Source: DASPOF01 sp035626155 (lineage in GTDB: Bacteria > Desulfobacterota > Binatia > Binatales > Binataceae). Taken from it: a stretch of DNA of 35,979 nucleotides. The DNA lies in contig DASPOF010000142.1 of the NCBI GenBank assembly GCA_035626155.1, positions 1 through 35,979 of the forward strand. The letters are read 5' to 3'. Shown here piece after piece: positions 1 through 7,821 of this stretch. The notes beneath the pieces are model-generated. The model was not told the origin of the DNA and did not search any database. It saw only the letters and a program-made list of their open reading frames with translations. How positions within the stretch are numbered: position 1 is the stretch's first letter; every line of letters starts with the position of its first letter. A program made the position numbers and the translations under genes.

Positions 1-314
1 GTCCAGCGGTGCGACTGGCCCTTCGAGGTGAGCCAGGAGCTTACGTAGAAAAGCGTGCCGGCAGCGAGAAACTGGAACGCCCCCTCCAGCGTGTCGCTGG
101 CGTCATCGCCGATTACGTGGTTAACCGCCCATGCGAGCACGATGCTCGCGGCAACTGCGGCAAGCGCGCCGGCATAGATATCGCGGGCCCGATCGGCCCT
201 GCCTGCCTGGCGTGCGCCCGCGGCGAGCGCGATCACGACGAGGGTCGCCTCGAGGCCTTCGCGGAACAGGATTCCGAGCGAGTAGAGGAAATACGGGATT
301 GTGGTTGGCGCCAT
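1..314 (-). CDS. FTR1/EfeU-family high-affinity iron permease (partial, 5' part only)
   Basis: On the minus strand an ATG at 314 opens a frame with no stop that runs off the left edge, giving 104 residues. The N-terminus carries REGLEATLVVIAL at about residues 18-30. This matches the REGLE iron-binding motif in the first membrane helix of FTR1/EfeU permeases, which import ferric iron across the inner membrane with an oxidase or periplasmic partner. Two further hydrophobic segments follow, at about residues 44-62 and 78-95, as expected for this multi-helix family. A near-perfect Fur box lies just upstream, which supports both the start and the function. The C-terminal two thirds, including the second REGxE motif, lie outside the window, so it cannot be told whether this is an EfeU-only or a fused FTR1 protein. 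The family call is firm; the exact subfamily is not. Confidence 0.85.
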   Translation of the reverse strand, partial: MAPTTIPYFLYSLGILFREGLEATLVVIALAAGARQAGRADRARDIYAGALAAVAASIVLAWAVNHVIGDDASDTLEGAFQFLAAGTLFYVSSWLTSKGQSHRW

Positions 315-323
315 GTACCTAAA

Positions 324-338
324 TGATAATGATTCTCA
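324..338 (-). promoter_or_regulatory. Fur box upstream of the iron permease
   Basis: The plus-strand sequence TGATAATGATTCTCA matches the 7-1-7 Fur inverted repeat TGATAATnATTATCA with a single mismatch. It ends 10 bp upstream of the permease ATG on the minus strand, where a Fur-Fe(II) dimer would block transcription or initiation. Its match to the consensus and its position before an iron importer make iron repression very likely. Confidence 0.85.
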
Positions 339-585
339 ATTTCCAAGCCTAGCCGCCATGTCCGCCTTTGTCAACTCGGCCCGCCCGCCCCGATCGACCC
401 TGCCCGCCGCCCGGCTTGCCGTCGTTGGCGGCCAAGTGTAACGTCACGATTGAAGCGTGGCCGCCGTTCATCGAGCGAGTGCCCGCTTCATGTGTTTTTT
501 GGAGCTGAATACGTGGCGACCGCTTCGGCGGCGGCGGGAAGGGTTTCGCCGGCGCTCTTTGCCCCGAGGTGATGCGAATCGATAG

Positions 586-954
586 ATGCGCTGTCTGTAT
601 TGTGGCAATCGCGCGGGACTGATTCGCCGGGTTTGCGCGCCTTGCGCGAAGGTGATTGCGATCGTCGAGCGCGCGGGGGGCGACGTCGGCCTGGCGGATC
701 TCGTGGATATATTCGTGGCCGAGGGCCTCGCGCGCGAGCAGGTCGAGATTGTGCTCGACGCGGAGATCGACCGCGGTCCCACGCTGCGCGACCGGCTTAC
801 CTCGAACATGACCAACGTCCTGATGAGGAATCTCGGGATGCCCGGGCGTCAGTCGCCCGAGGACGTGATGCGGGTGAGGCTGGCCGCCAAGTCCGGGACG
901 GGCGCGGGAACCTGGACGGTCGGCGAACATCCGCCCGGGTCGCATCGCGAGTGA
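586..954 (+). CDS. Small CxxC/CxxC zinc-ribbon-type protein of unknown function
   Basis: This 122-residue protein has two Cys pairs near its N-terminus (C3-x2-C6 and C17-x2-C20), spaced like a treble-clef or zinc-ribbon knuckle. A predicted helical, charged segment (residues 24-80) follows, rich in Glu, Asp and Arg. A GAGGTGAT Shine-Dalgarno-like stretch lies about 13 bp before the ATG. No enzyme motif is visible. The ordered Cys pairs and a non-repetitive composition argue that this is a real gene rather than a shadow frame. It precedes the 3-hydroxyacyl-CoA dehydrogenase by 75 bp on the same strand and could be cotranscribed. A role in nucleic-acid or protein binding is only a guess. Confidence 0.6.
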   Translation: MRCLYCGNRAGLIRRVCAPCAKVIAIVERAGGDVGLADLVDIFVAEGLAREQVEIVLDAEIDRGPTLRDRLTSNMTNVLMRNLGMPGRQSPEDVMRVRLAAKSGTGAGTWTVGEHPPGSHRE

Positions 955-1029
955 CGAATCGGCCGCGGGCGATGAGGAGAGATCGGAGCGGTTTTTTGAC
1001 CTCGCCAGGCGGCTGAACAGAGGACTGCG

Positions 1030-1911
1030 ATGAGTATCAGAACGGTCGGTGTGGTGGGCGCGGGGCAGATGGGCGCGGGAATCGCGCAGGTCGCGGCGCA
1101 GGCCGGGATCGGCGTCCTCATGAATGATGTCTCGCTCGATATCTGCAAGCGCGGACTCGATGCGATCGGCCGCAACCTGGACCGCATGATCCAGCGCGGA
1201 CGCTTCAAGCCCGAGGAGCGCGACCGCGTGCTCGGCCGCATCCAGACCTCGGCCGCCCTGGAGGATCTGCGCCGCGCGGATTTCGTGATCGAGGCCGTGG
1301 TCGAAAACGAGGATGCGAAAATCGCGCTGCTTCAGAAGCTCGATCGGGTCTGCCCGCCGGAGGTGATTTTCGCGTCGAACACCTCCTCGATCTCGATCAC
1401 GCGAATGGGCGCGCGAACCAGCCGCGCCGACCGCGTGATCGGAATGCACTTCATGAACCCGGTGCCCGCGATGCGGCTGGTCGAAATCATCCGCGGCCTG
1501 GCGACATCCGATGAGACCTATCAGCAGACCAGGACGCTTGCGGAGCAGTTCGGCAAGACCACGATGACCGCGCAGGACTTCCCCGGCTTTATCGTGAACC
1601 GGGTCCTGCTGCCGATGATCAACGAAGCCATCTACACGCTTTATGAGGGCGTGGGCGGCGTCACCGACATCGACACGGCGATGAAGCTCGGGACCAATCA
1701 GCCGATGGGGCCGCTGGAGCTGGCCGATTTGATCGGACTCGACACCGCGCTCGCGATAATGGAAGTGATGCAGCGCGTGCTCGGCGACGACAAGTATCGG
1801 CCCTGTCCGCTGCTCAGGAAGTACGTTGATGCGGGATACCTTGGGCGCAAGGTTGGCCGCGGATTTTACAAATACGACGCGCAAGGGAATCCGATACCGC
1901 CGCCCGGCTAG
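1030..1911 (+). CDS. 3-hydroxybutyryl-CoA / 3-hydroxyacyl-CoA dehydrogenase
   Basis: This NAD-dependent oxidoreductase interconverts (S)-3-hydroxyacyl-CoA and 3-oxoacyl-CoA in beta-oxidation, butyrate-type metabolism or phenylacetate catabolism. It is 293 residues, the usual length of the monofunctional family. The Rossmann fingerprint GAGQMG spans residues 10-15. The catalytic set is visible: S119 in SNTSS, H140 in MHFMNP, E152 and N190. The C-terminal domain begins after about residue 185 (PGFIVNRVLLP). An AGAGGA ribosome site lies just before the ATG. The next gene, a stand-alone Lrp-type ligand-binding domain, starts 65 bp downstream on the same strand. The chain-length preference (Hbd versus PaaH versus FadB-like) cannot be read from the sequence. 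Confidence 0.93.
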   Translation: MSIRTVGVVGAGQMGAGIAQVAAQAGIGVLMNDVSLDICKRGLDAIGRNLDRMIQRGRFKPEERDRVLGRIQTSAALEDLRRADFVIEAVVENEDAKIALLQKLDRVCPPEVIFASNTSSISITRMGARTSRADRVIGMHFMNPVPAMRLVEIIRGLATSDETYQQTRTLAEQFGKTTMTAQDFPGFIVNRVLLPMINEAIYTLYEGVGGVTDIDTAMKLGTNQPMGPLELADLIGLDTALAIMEVMQRVLGDDKYRPCPLLRKYVDAGYLGRKVGRGFYKYDAQGNPIPPPG

Positions 1912-1976
1912 GGCGCCGGTGCGGCGCGGATCGCGCGCTTGAACGTGCGCGCGGCTCGGCCGAAGGAGGGACGCGT

Positions 1977-2210
1977 ATGGCCGTCAAGGCATTCATCCTG
2001 ATCGACACGTCGCCCGGCAAGGCGCGCGAGGTCGCATCCAAGCTGCGGCAAGTGCAGGGCGTGTCGGTCGCGCATGCGGTCACCGGACCGCACGACATCA
2101 TCGCGATCGCCGAGGCGGCCGACGTCACTTCGCTCGGCGAACTCGTGGTGCAGAGGATCCAGAGCATCACGGGCGTGGGCCGGAGCCTTACGTCGATCGT
2201 CGCCGACTAG
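1977..2210 (+). CDS. Stand-alone Lrp/AsnC ligand-binding (RAM) domain protein
   Basis: This 77-residue protein matches the C-terminal effector domain of Lrp/AsnC regulators. It opens with AFILIDTSPGKAREV, has the GPHDIIAIAEA core at residues 37-47 and ends in a beta strand. It has no helix-turn-helix. Such single-domain proteins form dimers or octamers and bind small ligands, often amino acids, without binding DNA themselves. An AAGGAGG ribosome site precedes the ATG. It sits between an acyl-CoA dehydrogenase gene and greA on the same strand, so it may sense a metabolite and modulate a partner regulator; that role is inference. Confidence 0.85.
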   Translation: MAVKAFILIDTSPGKAREVASKLRQVQGVSVAHAVTGPHDIIAIAEAADVTSLGELVVQRIQSITGVGRSLTSIVAD

Positions 2211-2299
2211 CGGCGGGGGCGACTGCCGTGCGCCGGAAGGGGGCGGCGCGATGGCGCTCCAGGAGCTAGAATATTTGCGAATGCAGGAAGACTGTATCG

Positions 2300-2815
2300 A
2301 TGGCTGAACTACCCGTAATCAAGCGGCTGCGCAAAGAGATGGCAACGCTCAAGCGCGAACTCACGGTCGATTTGCCCAAGGAGCTCGAACGCGCCCGCGC
2401 GCACGGCGACCTGTCGGAGAACGCGGAATGGGCGATGGCGAAGCAGAGGCAGGAGTTTCTCCGCATCCGCCTTTCCAACCTCGAGGCGCGAGTCGCGGAA
2501 CTCACCATGATCAACCTCGACTCGATTCCGCGCGAGACGGTTGGCCTGGGCAGCCGGGTGATGCTTGAAGACCTCGATGAGGGCGGCGAGCTCGAGTTCG
2601 AGATCGTCGTGCCCGAGGAGGTCGACGGCGCGCAGAACCGGATCTCACTCTCATCGCCGCTGGGCCGTTCTCTGATCGGAAAGGCGGAAGAGGACGAAAT
2701 CGAAGTCGTGACGCCCAAGGGCAAGCGTTCCTATCTCGTCAGGCGTCTGGTCACCATTCACGCGATACTCGCGACCGAGAGCGACGCAGACGACGGCGAA
2801 GCGGGCCGCTCATGA
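2300..2815 (+). CDS. greA: Transcript cleavage/elongation factor GreA
   Basis: GreA rescues backtracked RNA polymerase by inserting its coiled coil into the secondary channel and stimulating transcript cleavage. This 171-residue protein has an N-terminal antiparallel coiled coil (about residues 5-75) with the tip motif GDLSENAEW at 36-44, whose acidic residues coordinate the catalytic metal. A C-terminal FKBP-like domain (about 80-155) contains the typical LSSPLGRSLIGK segment. An AGGAAG site lies 9 bp before the ATG. The last 15 or so residues (ESDADDGEAGRS end) extend slightly beyond the usual length of about 158. The tail is acidic and probably disordered. Confidence 0.92.
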   Translation: MAELPVIKRLRKEMATLKRELTVDLPKELERARAHGDLSENAEWAMAKQRQEFLRIRLSNLEARVAELTMINLDSIPRETVGLGSRVMLEDLDEGGELEFEIVVPEEVDGAQNRISLSSPLGRSLIGKAEEDEIEVVTPKGKRSYLVRRLVTIHAILATESDADDGEAGRS

Positions 2816-2877
2816 CCTCGCCGTAGCGGCCACCTTTCGACGGCGGTGCGGCGGGCTCGAACTTCGCGCCGCTCGAT

Positions 2878-4665
2878 TTAATCCCGGTACATCGCCTCGA
2901 TCTGTTCCTGGTAGTGCTCCTGCACCACGCGGCGGCGCAGCTTCATGGTCGGCGTCAGCTCGCCGGCCTCCTGGGTGAATGGGTGCGCCACCAGCGTGAA
3001 CGTACTGATCGCCTCGACGTCTGAAAGCGTCTGGTTGAAGCCGTGGAGCCGGTCGTGGAACAGGCGGCGCAACTCGGGCGATGACACGGCTTCATCGTGC
3101 GGCTTGCCGGCGAGCGCGTTCTGGCTGAGGAACTCCGCCAGGTTCTCGAAGTTCGGGACGATAACCGCGCCCAGATGCTTGCGGCGATCGCCCACCACGC
3201 ACGCCTGCGCGATGTAAGGATCGGTCACGAGCCGCGTCTCGAGGTTGGCGGGCGAGACGTTCTTGCCGCCCGAGAGCACGATGATTTCCTTCTTGCGGTC
3301 GGTAATCGTGATGTAGCCCTCGGCATCGATCGTCGCGATGTCGCCGGTATGGAGCCATCCGTCCGGATCGATAGTCTCGCGTGTATCCTGCTCGCGCTTG
3401 TAGTACCCCTTCATCACGTTCGGTCCCTGCACGAGCAGCTCGCCGTCGTCGGCGGTCTTTACCTCGACGCTCGGGAGCGGCATTCCGACCGTGCCGATCT
3501 TGGCCTTGCCGTCGAGCAGATTGCACGACACGATCGGCGCCGCTTCGGTAAGCCCGTAGCCCTCTACGATGGGAACCTCCGCCGCGGCGAGAAGCCTGTA
3601 GATGTCTGTCGGAAGCGGCGCGCTGCCGGAAATCATATATCTAAGGCGCGAGCCGAATACCGCGCGGATTCGCGAGAACACCAGGTTGCGGAACAGCGCC
3701 ATCGCAAGCGCGACGTGCGGCGGCACCGCCTTGCCGCGATTGCGGCACTCCGCCGCCTGCCTGCCGAATCCGACTGCCACATTGAAGAGTGCGCGCCGCA
3801 GCGGGGATGAGCTTTGTATCGTCTTCATCACGCGCGCGTAAATCACCTCGAGCAGCCGCGGCACCACCAGCAGCACCGTCGGCTCGATCTCGAGCAGGTT
3901 CGATGCGATCTGCGTCAGGCCCTCGGCGTACGCGATGGTCCCTCCCGCCATCGTCACGGCGTAATAGCCCGCGGTGCGCTCGAAGGAATGGGCAATGGGA
4001 AGAAACGAAAGAATAACGTCGCGCTGGTCGAGCTGGAGAACCGCGAGCGCATCCTCGCAGTTCGTCAGGATGTTCCCGTGCGAGAGCATCACGCCCTTGG
4101 GCGGCCCGGTCGTGCCCGAGGTGTAAATGATGGTCGCCAGCTCGTCGCGGGAGCCCTCGACGATCTCCGCGGCCGTCTCGGCGCTCGCCGACTCCAGCGT
4201 CATCACCGCGGGCGCGCCGTTGGCCGCGGGCTCGGGCTGCGCGTCGTAGTGGATCGCGATGATCCCGGTCATCTCGGGCAGCTCCGGCGCGATCGCCTGC
4301 AATCTCTTGACCGATTCGGCGCCGTTCGCCGCGACGATCTTTGCGCCGCAGTCGCCGATTATGTATCGGGTCTCATCTGCGTTGGCCGTTGTATAAAGCG
4401 GGACCACGACGCCGCCCAGCCCAAGCACCGCCTGATCGACGATCACCCATTGCGGGCTGTTATCGGAAAGAATGCCGACCCGATCGCCCGGCTTGATGCC
4501 GAGATTGAGCAGGCCCGCGCGCAGCCGTCCTGCGGCGTCGGCTACCGCGTTCCAGGAGTGATCGTGCCAGACTCTTTGGCGCTTGTCCTTGAGGTAGGCA
4601 CGAGCGCCGTATTTCTGAACTTGCTGTCTGAACACCTGCGGCAACGTACGGGCACGTTCGGGCAT
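2878..4665 (-). CDS. Long-chain fatty-acid-CoA ligase (AMP-forming, FadD15-like)
   Basis: This enzyme activates fatty acids to acyl-CoA through an acyl-adenylate. The chosen start is the ATG at 4665, preceded by GGAGG, which gives 595 residues. The open frame extends upstream to 4893, but that part is low-hydrophobicity sequence with no ribosome site. The P-loop YTSGTTGPPKG spans about residues 181-191. The EGYGLTE adenylation motif, GWLHTGDIATID and the hinge DRKKEIIVLSGGKNVSP follow in order. A C-terminal Lys in LTPTMKLRRR fits the A10 region. These features match the FadD15/ACSL branch. It converges on greA and diverges from ctaA. The role is fatty-acid uptake or degradation and fits the other acyl-CoA enzymes in the window. 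Confidence 0.92.
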   Translation of the reverse strand: MPERARTLPQVFRQQVQKYGARAYLKDKRQRVWHDHSWNAVADAAGRLRAGLLNLGIKPGDRVGILSDNSPQWVIVDQAVLGLGGVVVPLYTTANADETRYIIGDCGAKIVAANGAESVKRLQAIAPELPEMTGIIAIHYDAQPEPAANGAPAVMTLESASAETAAEIVEGSRDELATIIYTSGTTGPPKGVMLSHGNILTNCEDALAVLQLDQRDVILSFLPIAHSFERTAGYYAVTMAGGTIAYAEGLTQIASNLLEIEPTVLLVVPRLLEVIYARVMKTIQSSSPLRRALFNVAVGFGRQAAECRNRGKAVPPHVALAMALFRNLVFSRIRAVFGSRLRYMISGSAPLPTDIYRLLAAAEVPIVEGYGLTEAAPIVSCNLLDGKAKIGTVGMPLPSVEVKTADDGELLVQGPNVMKGYYKREQDTRETIDPDGWLHTGDIATIDAEGYITITDRKKEIIVLSGGKNVSPANLETRLVTDPYIAQACVVGDRRKHLGAVIVPNFENLAEFLSQNALAGKPHDEAVSSPELRRLFHDRLHGFNQTLSDVEAISTFTLVAHPFTQEAGELTPTMKLRRRVVQEHYQEQIEAMYRD

Positions 4666-5022
4666 GCGGTCCTCCGGCTTCCTGCTTCGATGACATGCGA
4701 TTTGTAGCGAAAAGGGCGCTTTGCGCCAAACGCTTGCATTGATCGATCGCGCAGGGGCCCCGGTTGCGCGCGCCCGGCGCAAGCCGTCCGGTTTGTTCGG
4801 AACTTTCCCGGCACGGACATTGTTTTTTAAGTACTGGCATTGCCCGTACCCCGCTGGTACACAGTCTAAATTGGCGCTTGTTCGTCGATACAACAGTTCT
4901 CATCTAACCAACTGCCGCGCTGATGCGCATAATCACGCCCCATTTTCGGTTTGCCAGCACGTGGGGGTCGCCCGAGCGCGGACGGGGCTCGGCTGATTGA
5001 GCGCGGGCCTGCAAACGATTCG
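4666..5022. other. Divergent intergenic region between acyl-CoA ligase and ctaA
   Basis: These 357 bp separate the divergent ligase and ctaA genes and must hold both promoters. The middle (about 4805-4925) is much more AT-rich than its surroundings. It contains a T-run at 4822-4828 and three GTAC tetramers around 4831-4860, two of them flanking TGGCATTGCCC, which could be an operator. No convincing -35/-10 pair with correct spacing was found on either strand. A TTG at 4951 could extend ctaA, but the extension lacks family features. Confidence 0.45.
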
Positions 5023-6015
5023 ATGAGCGAGACGACTGCAACCCCGACGCCGCTTCACCGGTTCGCGATCCTGACCGCCTGCGCGACCTTCGCCCTCATT
5101 TTCGTGGGCGGCCTGGTTACCTCCACGGGCTCCGGGCTTGCGGTGCCGGACTGGCCGCTCGCATTCGGCAAGCTCGTGCCGGCGTGGGAGGGCGGGATCC
5201 GGTTCGAGTTCGGCCACCGCGTCGTCGCGGGAGCCGTGGTGATTCTGACGCTCGCCCTGATGGCGTGGACGCTGCGTGTCGAGCCGCGCCGCTGGGTCCG
5301 CAACTGCACGCTCGGCGCGCTCGCGCTCATCATCGTGCAGGCGGTGCTCGGCGGGATAACCGTCCTGCTCGAACTTCCGCTTCCGATCGCGGTGGCGCAC
5401 GCCGCAACCGCTCAGGCCTTCTTCTGCCTGATGGTATCGATCGCGATTTTCACGAGCCCCGGATGGGAGCGCGCCGCGCGCCGGGACGAGCGCCCGTCGG
5501 GTCTGCCGCTCGCGACGCTTGCGGGAATCACGACCGCGGTCATCTACGTGCAAATCCTGGTCGGCGCGGTGATGCGCCATCTCGATGCGGGCCTTGTGAT
5601 TCCCGATTTCCCGCTCTCTTACGGGCATCTGCTCCCGCCCTGGTGGAACCAGTACGTCGCGGTGAACTTTGCGCATCGATGCGGCGCCCTCGCCGTGGCC
5701 GCGATGGTCATCTGGACCGCCGTGCGCGTCCTGCGCGAGCATCGCGATGAGCCCGCTCTTCGCCGCACTGCGCTTATCCTTCTCGTGATGCTCGCCGCGC
5801 AGGTCTGCCTCGGCGCTCTCACGATCTGGACCGGCCGCGCCGTCATCCCGACCACCGCCCACGTCGCGATCGGCGCGGCGGTGCTTGCCACAAGCCTCGC
5901 GCTCACGCTGCGCGCGTATCACATCTACGGATTGGCGCGGCATGCAGGCGCGAATAATGCCGCGATGCGCGCCGCCGCCGCGCCCCGGACGGTCGAGCAC
6001 GGAGCGTCCGCGTGA
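5023..6015 (+). CDS. ctaA: Heme A synthase CtaA
   Basis: CtaA oxidises the C8 methyl of heme O to a formyl group, making heme A for aa3-type oxidases in the inner membrane. The protein is 330 residues with about eight membrane helices and the internal two-fold repeat of the family. All four heme-ligand histidines are present: H65 (FEFGHRVVAG), H126 (AHAATAQ), H218 (NFAHRCG) and H280 (TTAHVAIG). The TGSGLAVPDWPL loop at 35-46 is repeated in the second half as HLDAGLVIPDFPL. The ATG at 5023 is preferred over an upstream TTG because it starts right before the first helix. Its stop overlaps the ctaB start by 3 bp, so the two are translationally coupled. Confidence 0.93.
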   Translation: MSETTATPTPLHRFAILTACATFALIFVGGLVTSTGSGLAVPDWPLAFGKLVPAWEGGIRFEFGHRVVAGAVVILTLALMAWTLRVEPRRWVRNCTLGALALIIVQAVLGGITVLLELPLPIAVAHAATAQAFFCLMVSIAIFTSPGWERAARRDERPSGLPLATLAGITTAVIYVQILVGAVMRHLDAGLVIPDFPLSYGHLLPPWWNQYVAVNFAHRCGALAVAAMVIWTAVRVLREHRDEPALRRTALILLVMLAAQVCLGALTIWTGRAVIPTTAHVAIGAAVLATSLALTLRAYHIYGLARHAGANNAAMRAAAAPRTVEHGASA

Positions 6016-6917
6016 CCGCCAGGGCGGCACTGCTCGAGTCCAACGTTGCTGCGGTTCGCGGCCGCTTAAGCGACTATCTCGCGCTCACCAAGCCGCGCGT
6101 GGTGCTGATGGTGCTGGTGACGACGCTGGCCGGGTTCTACCTCGGCGCGCGCGGAGCTTTCGATCTGACTCTCGCATTCGATCTCTTGATTGGGACCGCG
6201 TGCGCCGCCGGCGGCACGCTTGCCCTCAATCAATACGTCGAACGCGATGCCGACGCGGTCATGGTGCGCACGCGCCATCGTCCGCTGCCCGACGGCAGGA
6301 TGCGGCCGGGCGAGGCGCTCGCGTTTGCGGTCGTCTTATCGGCGGCCGGGTTCGCCGTCCTGGCGCTTACGACGAGCTGGCTCTGCACGGTGCTGACCGC
6401 CACGATTACCGTCATCTATCTGTGCGCGTACACGCCGCTGAAACGCGTTTCGTGGATCTGCGATGTGATCGGCGCGATCCCCGGCGCGATACCGCCGATG
6501 GTGGGATTCGCCGCGGCGCGAGGCGGACTTGCCACGCAGGCCTGGCTGATGTTCGCGATCATGTTCCTGTGGCAACTGCCGCATACCTTCTCGGTGGTTC
6601 GCCTCTATCGCGCAGACTACCTCCGTGCGGGATTCCGGCTGCTGCCGCCGGATCGGCCCGACGGCGGAAATCCGTTGAACCCGATGGTGCTCGGAGCAAC
6701 CCTTGCGCTTGCGGGGGCCGGGATCGCCCCGACGCTGCTGGGCTACGCGGGAATCGTCAACGGTATCGTTGGGGCCGCTCTGGGGGCCGCGGTGCTCGCG
6801 TGCGCGTGCGCGACCGTGCGTGCGCCGCATCGCGCATCGACGGCGCGCCGCCTCCTGTTCGCCACACTCCTGTACCTGCCGATCATGCTGCTCGTGATGG
6901 TGCTCGACAAGGCGTAA
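6012..6917 (+). CDS. ctaB: Protoheme IX farnesyltransferase CtaB (heme O synthase)
   Basis: This UbiA-family prenyltransferase adds a farnesyl group to heme B to make heme O, the substrate of CtaA. The 301-residue sequence has about eight to nine membrane helices. The first Asp-rich motif is NQYVERDADAVMVRTRHRPL at residues 73-92, which binds prenyl diphosphate through Mg. The second conserved loop, YTPLKRVSWICDVIGAIPGA, lies near residue 140. It starts with GTG in a GTGA overlap with the ctaA stop, a strong sign of a two-gene translational unit. No cytochrome c oxidase subunit gene lies in this window, so the target oxidase is encoded elsewhere. Confidence 0.94.
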   Translation: MTARAALLESNVAAVRGRLSDYLALTKPRVVLMVLVTTLAGFYLGARGAFDLTLAFDLLIGTACAAGGTLALNQYVERDADAVMVRTRHRPLPDGRMRPGEALAFAVVLSAAGFAVLALTTSWLCTVLTATITVIYLCAYTPLKRVSWICDVIGAIPGAIPPMVGFAAARGGLATQAWLMFAIMFLWQLPHTFSVVRLYRADYLRAGFRLLPPDRPDGGNPLNPMVLGATLALAGAGIAPTLLGYAGIVNGIVGAALGAAVLACACATVRAPHRASTARRLLFATLLYLPIMLLVMVLDKA

Positions 6918-6976
6918 GCTCACGCGATTGCGCGATCGGCGACCGGCAAAGAACCTCGCGACGCGCCCCGCGACTC

Positions 6977-7324
6977 ATGACGATGACGAAACTTGTGAAG
7001 ATGCCAGCGCTCGCCGCGGCGGCCGCATCGGCTTGGGTGGCCGCGACGGCGCGCCTGGCCTGCGCGTGCGCGATGTGCGGCGCGCCGCCCGCCGGCGGCG
7101 CTGGCAATACCTATTATGATGTCAGCGTTCTGCTCACGCTCGCGGCGCCGTACCTGACGGCCGCGGCGATGGGGGGCATGATGTTCGTCGCGTGGCGGCG
7201 CTCCCGGCGCGATGAGCATCCGCGCGGCGCATCGCCGCCGCCCGCGAAATCCGAGCCCGCTTCAATCGCCGGCGCGCCGGGCGCGACCGATCTTCGCGCC
7301 TGCGCCCATGACAGTTCAGATTAA
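6977..7324 (+). CDS. Small Cys-rich membrane protein in the heme A operon
   Basis: This 115-residue protein begins with a signal-like hydrophobic segment (about residues 7-29) ending in CACAMCGAPPAGG. A second helix (about 45-68) and a polar, Ala/Pro-rich tail follow. The CxCxxC cluster just outside the first helix could bind copper or heme, or could form disulfides. The gene lies between ctaB (59 bp) and the DUF420 gene (14 bp), all on the same strand, so an oxidase-assembly role is likely by context. No named family was recognised. The ATG at 6977 has a weak ribosome site; the same frame is open far upstream, but only as a shadow of ctaB. Confidence 0.6.
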   Translation: MTMTKLVKMPALAAAAASAWVAATARLACACAMCGAPPAGGAGNTYYDVSVLLTLAAPYLTAAAMGGMMFVAWRRSRRDEHPRGASPPPAKSEPASIAGAPGATDLRACAHDSSD

Positions 7325-7338
7325 AGGGCGCGACTGAC

Positions 7339-7773
7339 TTGCATTCCTACGCCGCGCTCGCGCCGCTCAACGCGATCCTTAACTCGATCGCAGCCATGCT
7401 GCTGCTTGCCGGATACTTGTTCATCCGGCGCAAGCGCGTGCGCGCCCATCGCGCCTGCATGATCGCCGCGAGCATCGTCTCGACCGCGTTCCTCACCTCG
7501 TACGCGCTTTACCATTATCACGTCGGCAACGTCCGCTTCGGCGGCCACGGCTGGATACGCCCGGTGTATTTCGCGACTCTCATCCCGCACGTCATCCTGG
7601 CCGCGGCGATTGTCCCGCTCGTCCTGATAAGCCTGTACCTTGCGTTGCGCGAGCGCTTCGGGAGCCATCGGCGCATCGCCAGGTGGACCTGGCCGCTGTG
7701 GATGTACGTCTCGGCGACCGGCGTGCTCGTGTACCTGATGCTCTACCGGCTCTATCCGCCGATCATGCCCTAG
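7339..7773 (+). CDS. DUF420 membrane protein, CtaM-like oxidase-assembly factor
   Basis: This 144-residue protein has four predicted membrane helices and the family's conserved polar residues: H2, N10, the YHYHVGNVRF segment and H86 in LIPHVILA. DUF420 includes CtaM (YozB) of Firmicutes, which is required for maturation of heme-A-containing oxidases; that function is inferred here from family and operon context. Translation most likely begins at the TTG at 7339, 14 bp after the preceding gene. It is the last gene of the ctaA-ctaB cluster. A hairpin follows between it and the convergent glutathione transferase. Confidence 0.85.
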   Translation: MHSYAALAPLNAILNSIAAMLLLAGYLFIRRKRVRAHRACMIAASIVSTAFLTSYALYHYHVGNVRFGGHGWIRPVYFATLIPHVILAAAIVPLVLISLYLALRERFGSHRRIARWTWPLWMYVSATGVLVYLMLYRLYPPIMP

Positions 7774-7792
7774 CGGAATGCGTTCGCTGGCC

Positions 7793-7809
7793 CGACCCAT
7801 CCGGGGTCG
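7793..7809. terminator. Short hairpin between convergent genes
   Basis: CGACCC and GGGTCG form a 6-bp perfect stem with a 5-nt loop in the 48-bp gap between the DUF420 gene and the convergent glutathione transferase. There is no U-run on either strand, so it may act as a transcript-end or pause hairpin rather than a full intrinsic terminator. Confidence 0.35.
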
Positions 7810-7821
7810 CGGCGAGCGCCG

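Noticed and set aside
349..1884. Long open frame of 511 residues on the minus strand
   Set aside because: Composition is Arg/His-rich without motifs, and the plus strand codes for clear dehydrogenase and zinc-ribbon proteins there. It is a GC-codon shadow.
4666..4893. Longer N-terminus for the acyl-CoA ligase starting at 4893
   Set aside because: The extra 76 residues match no family sequence, and a clear GGAGG site precedes the ATG at 4665.
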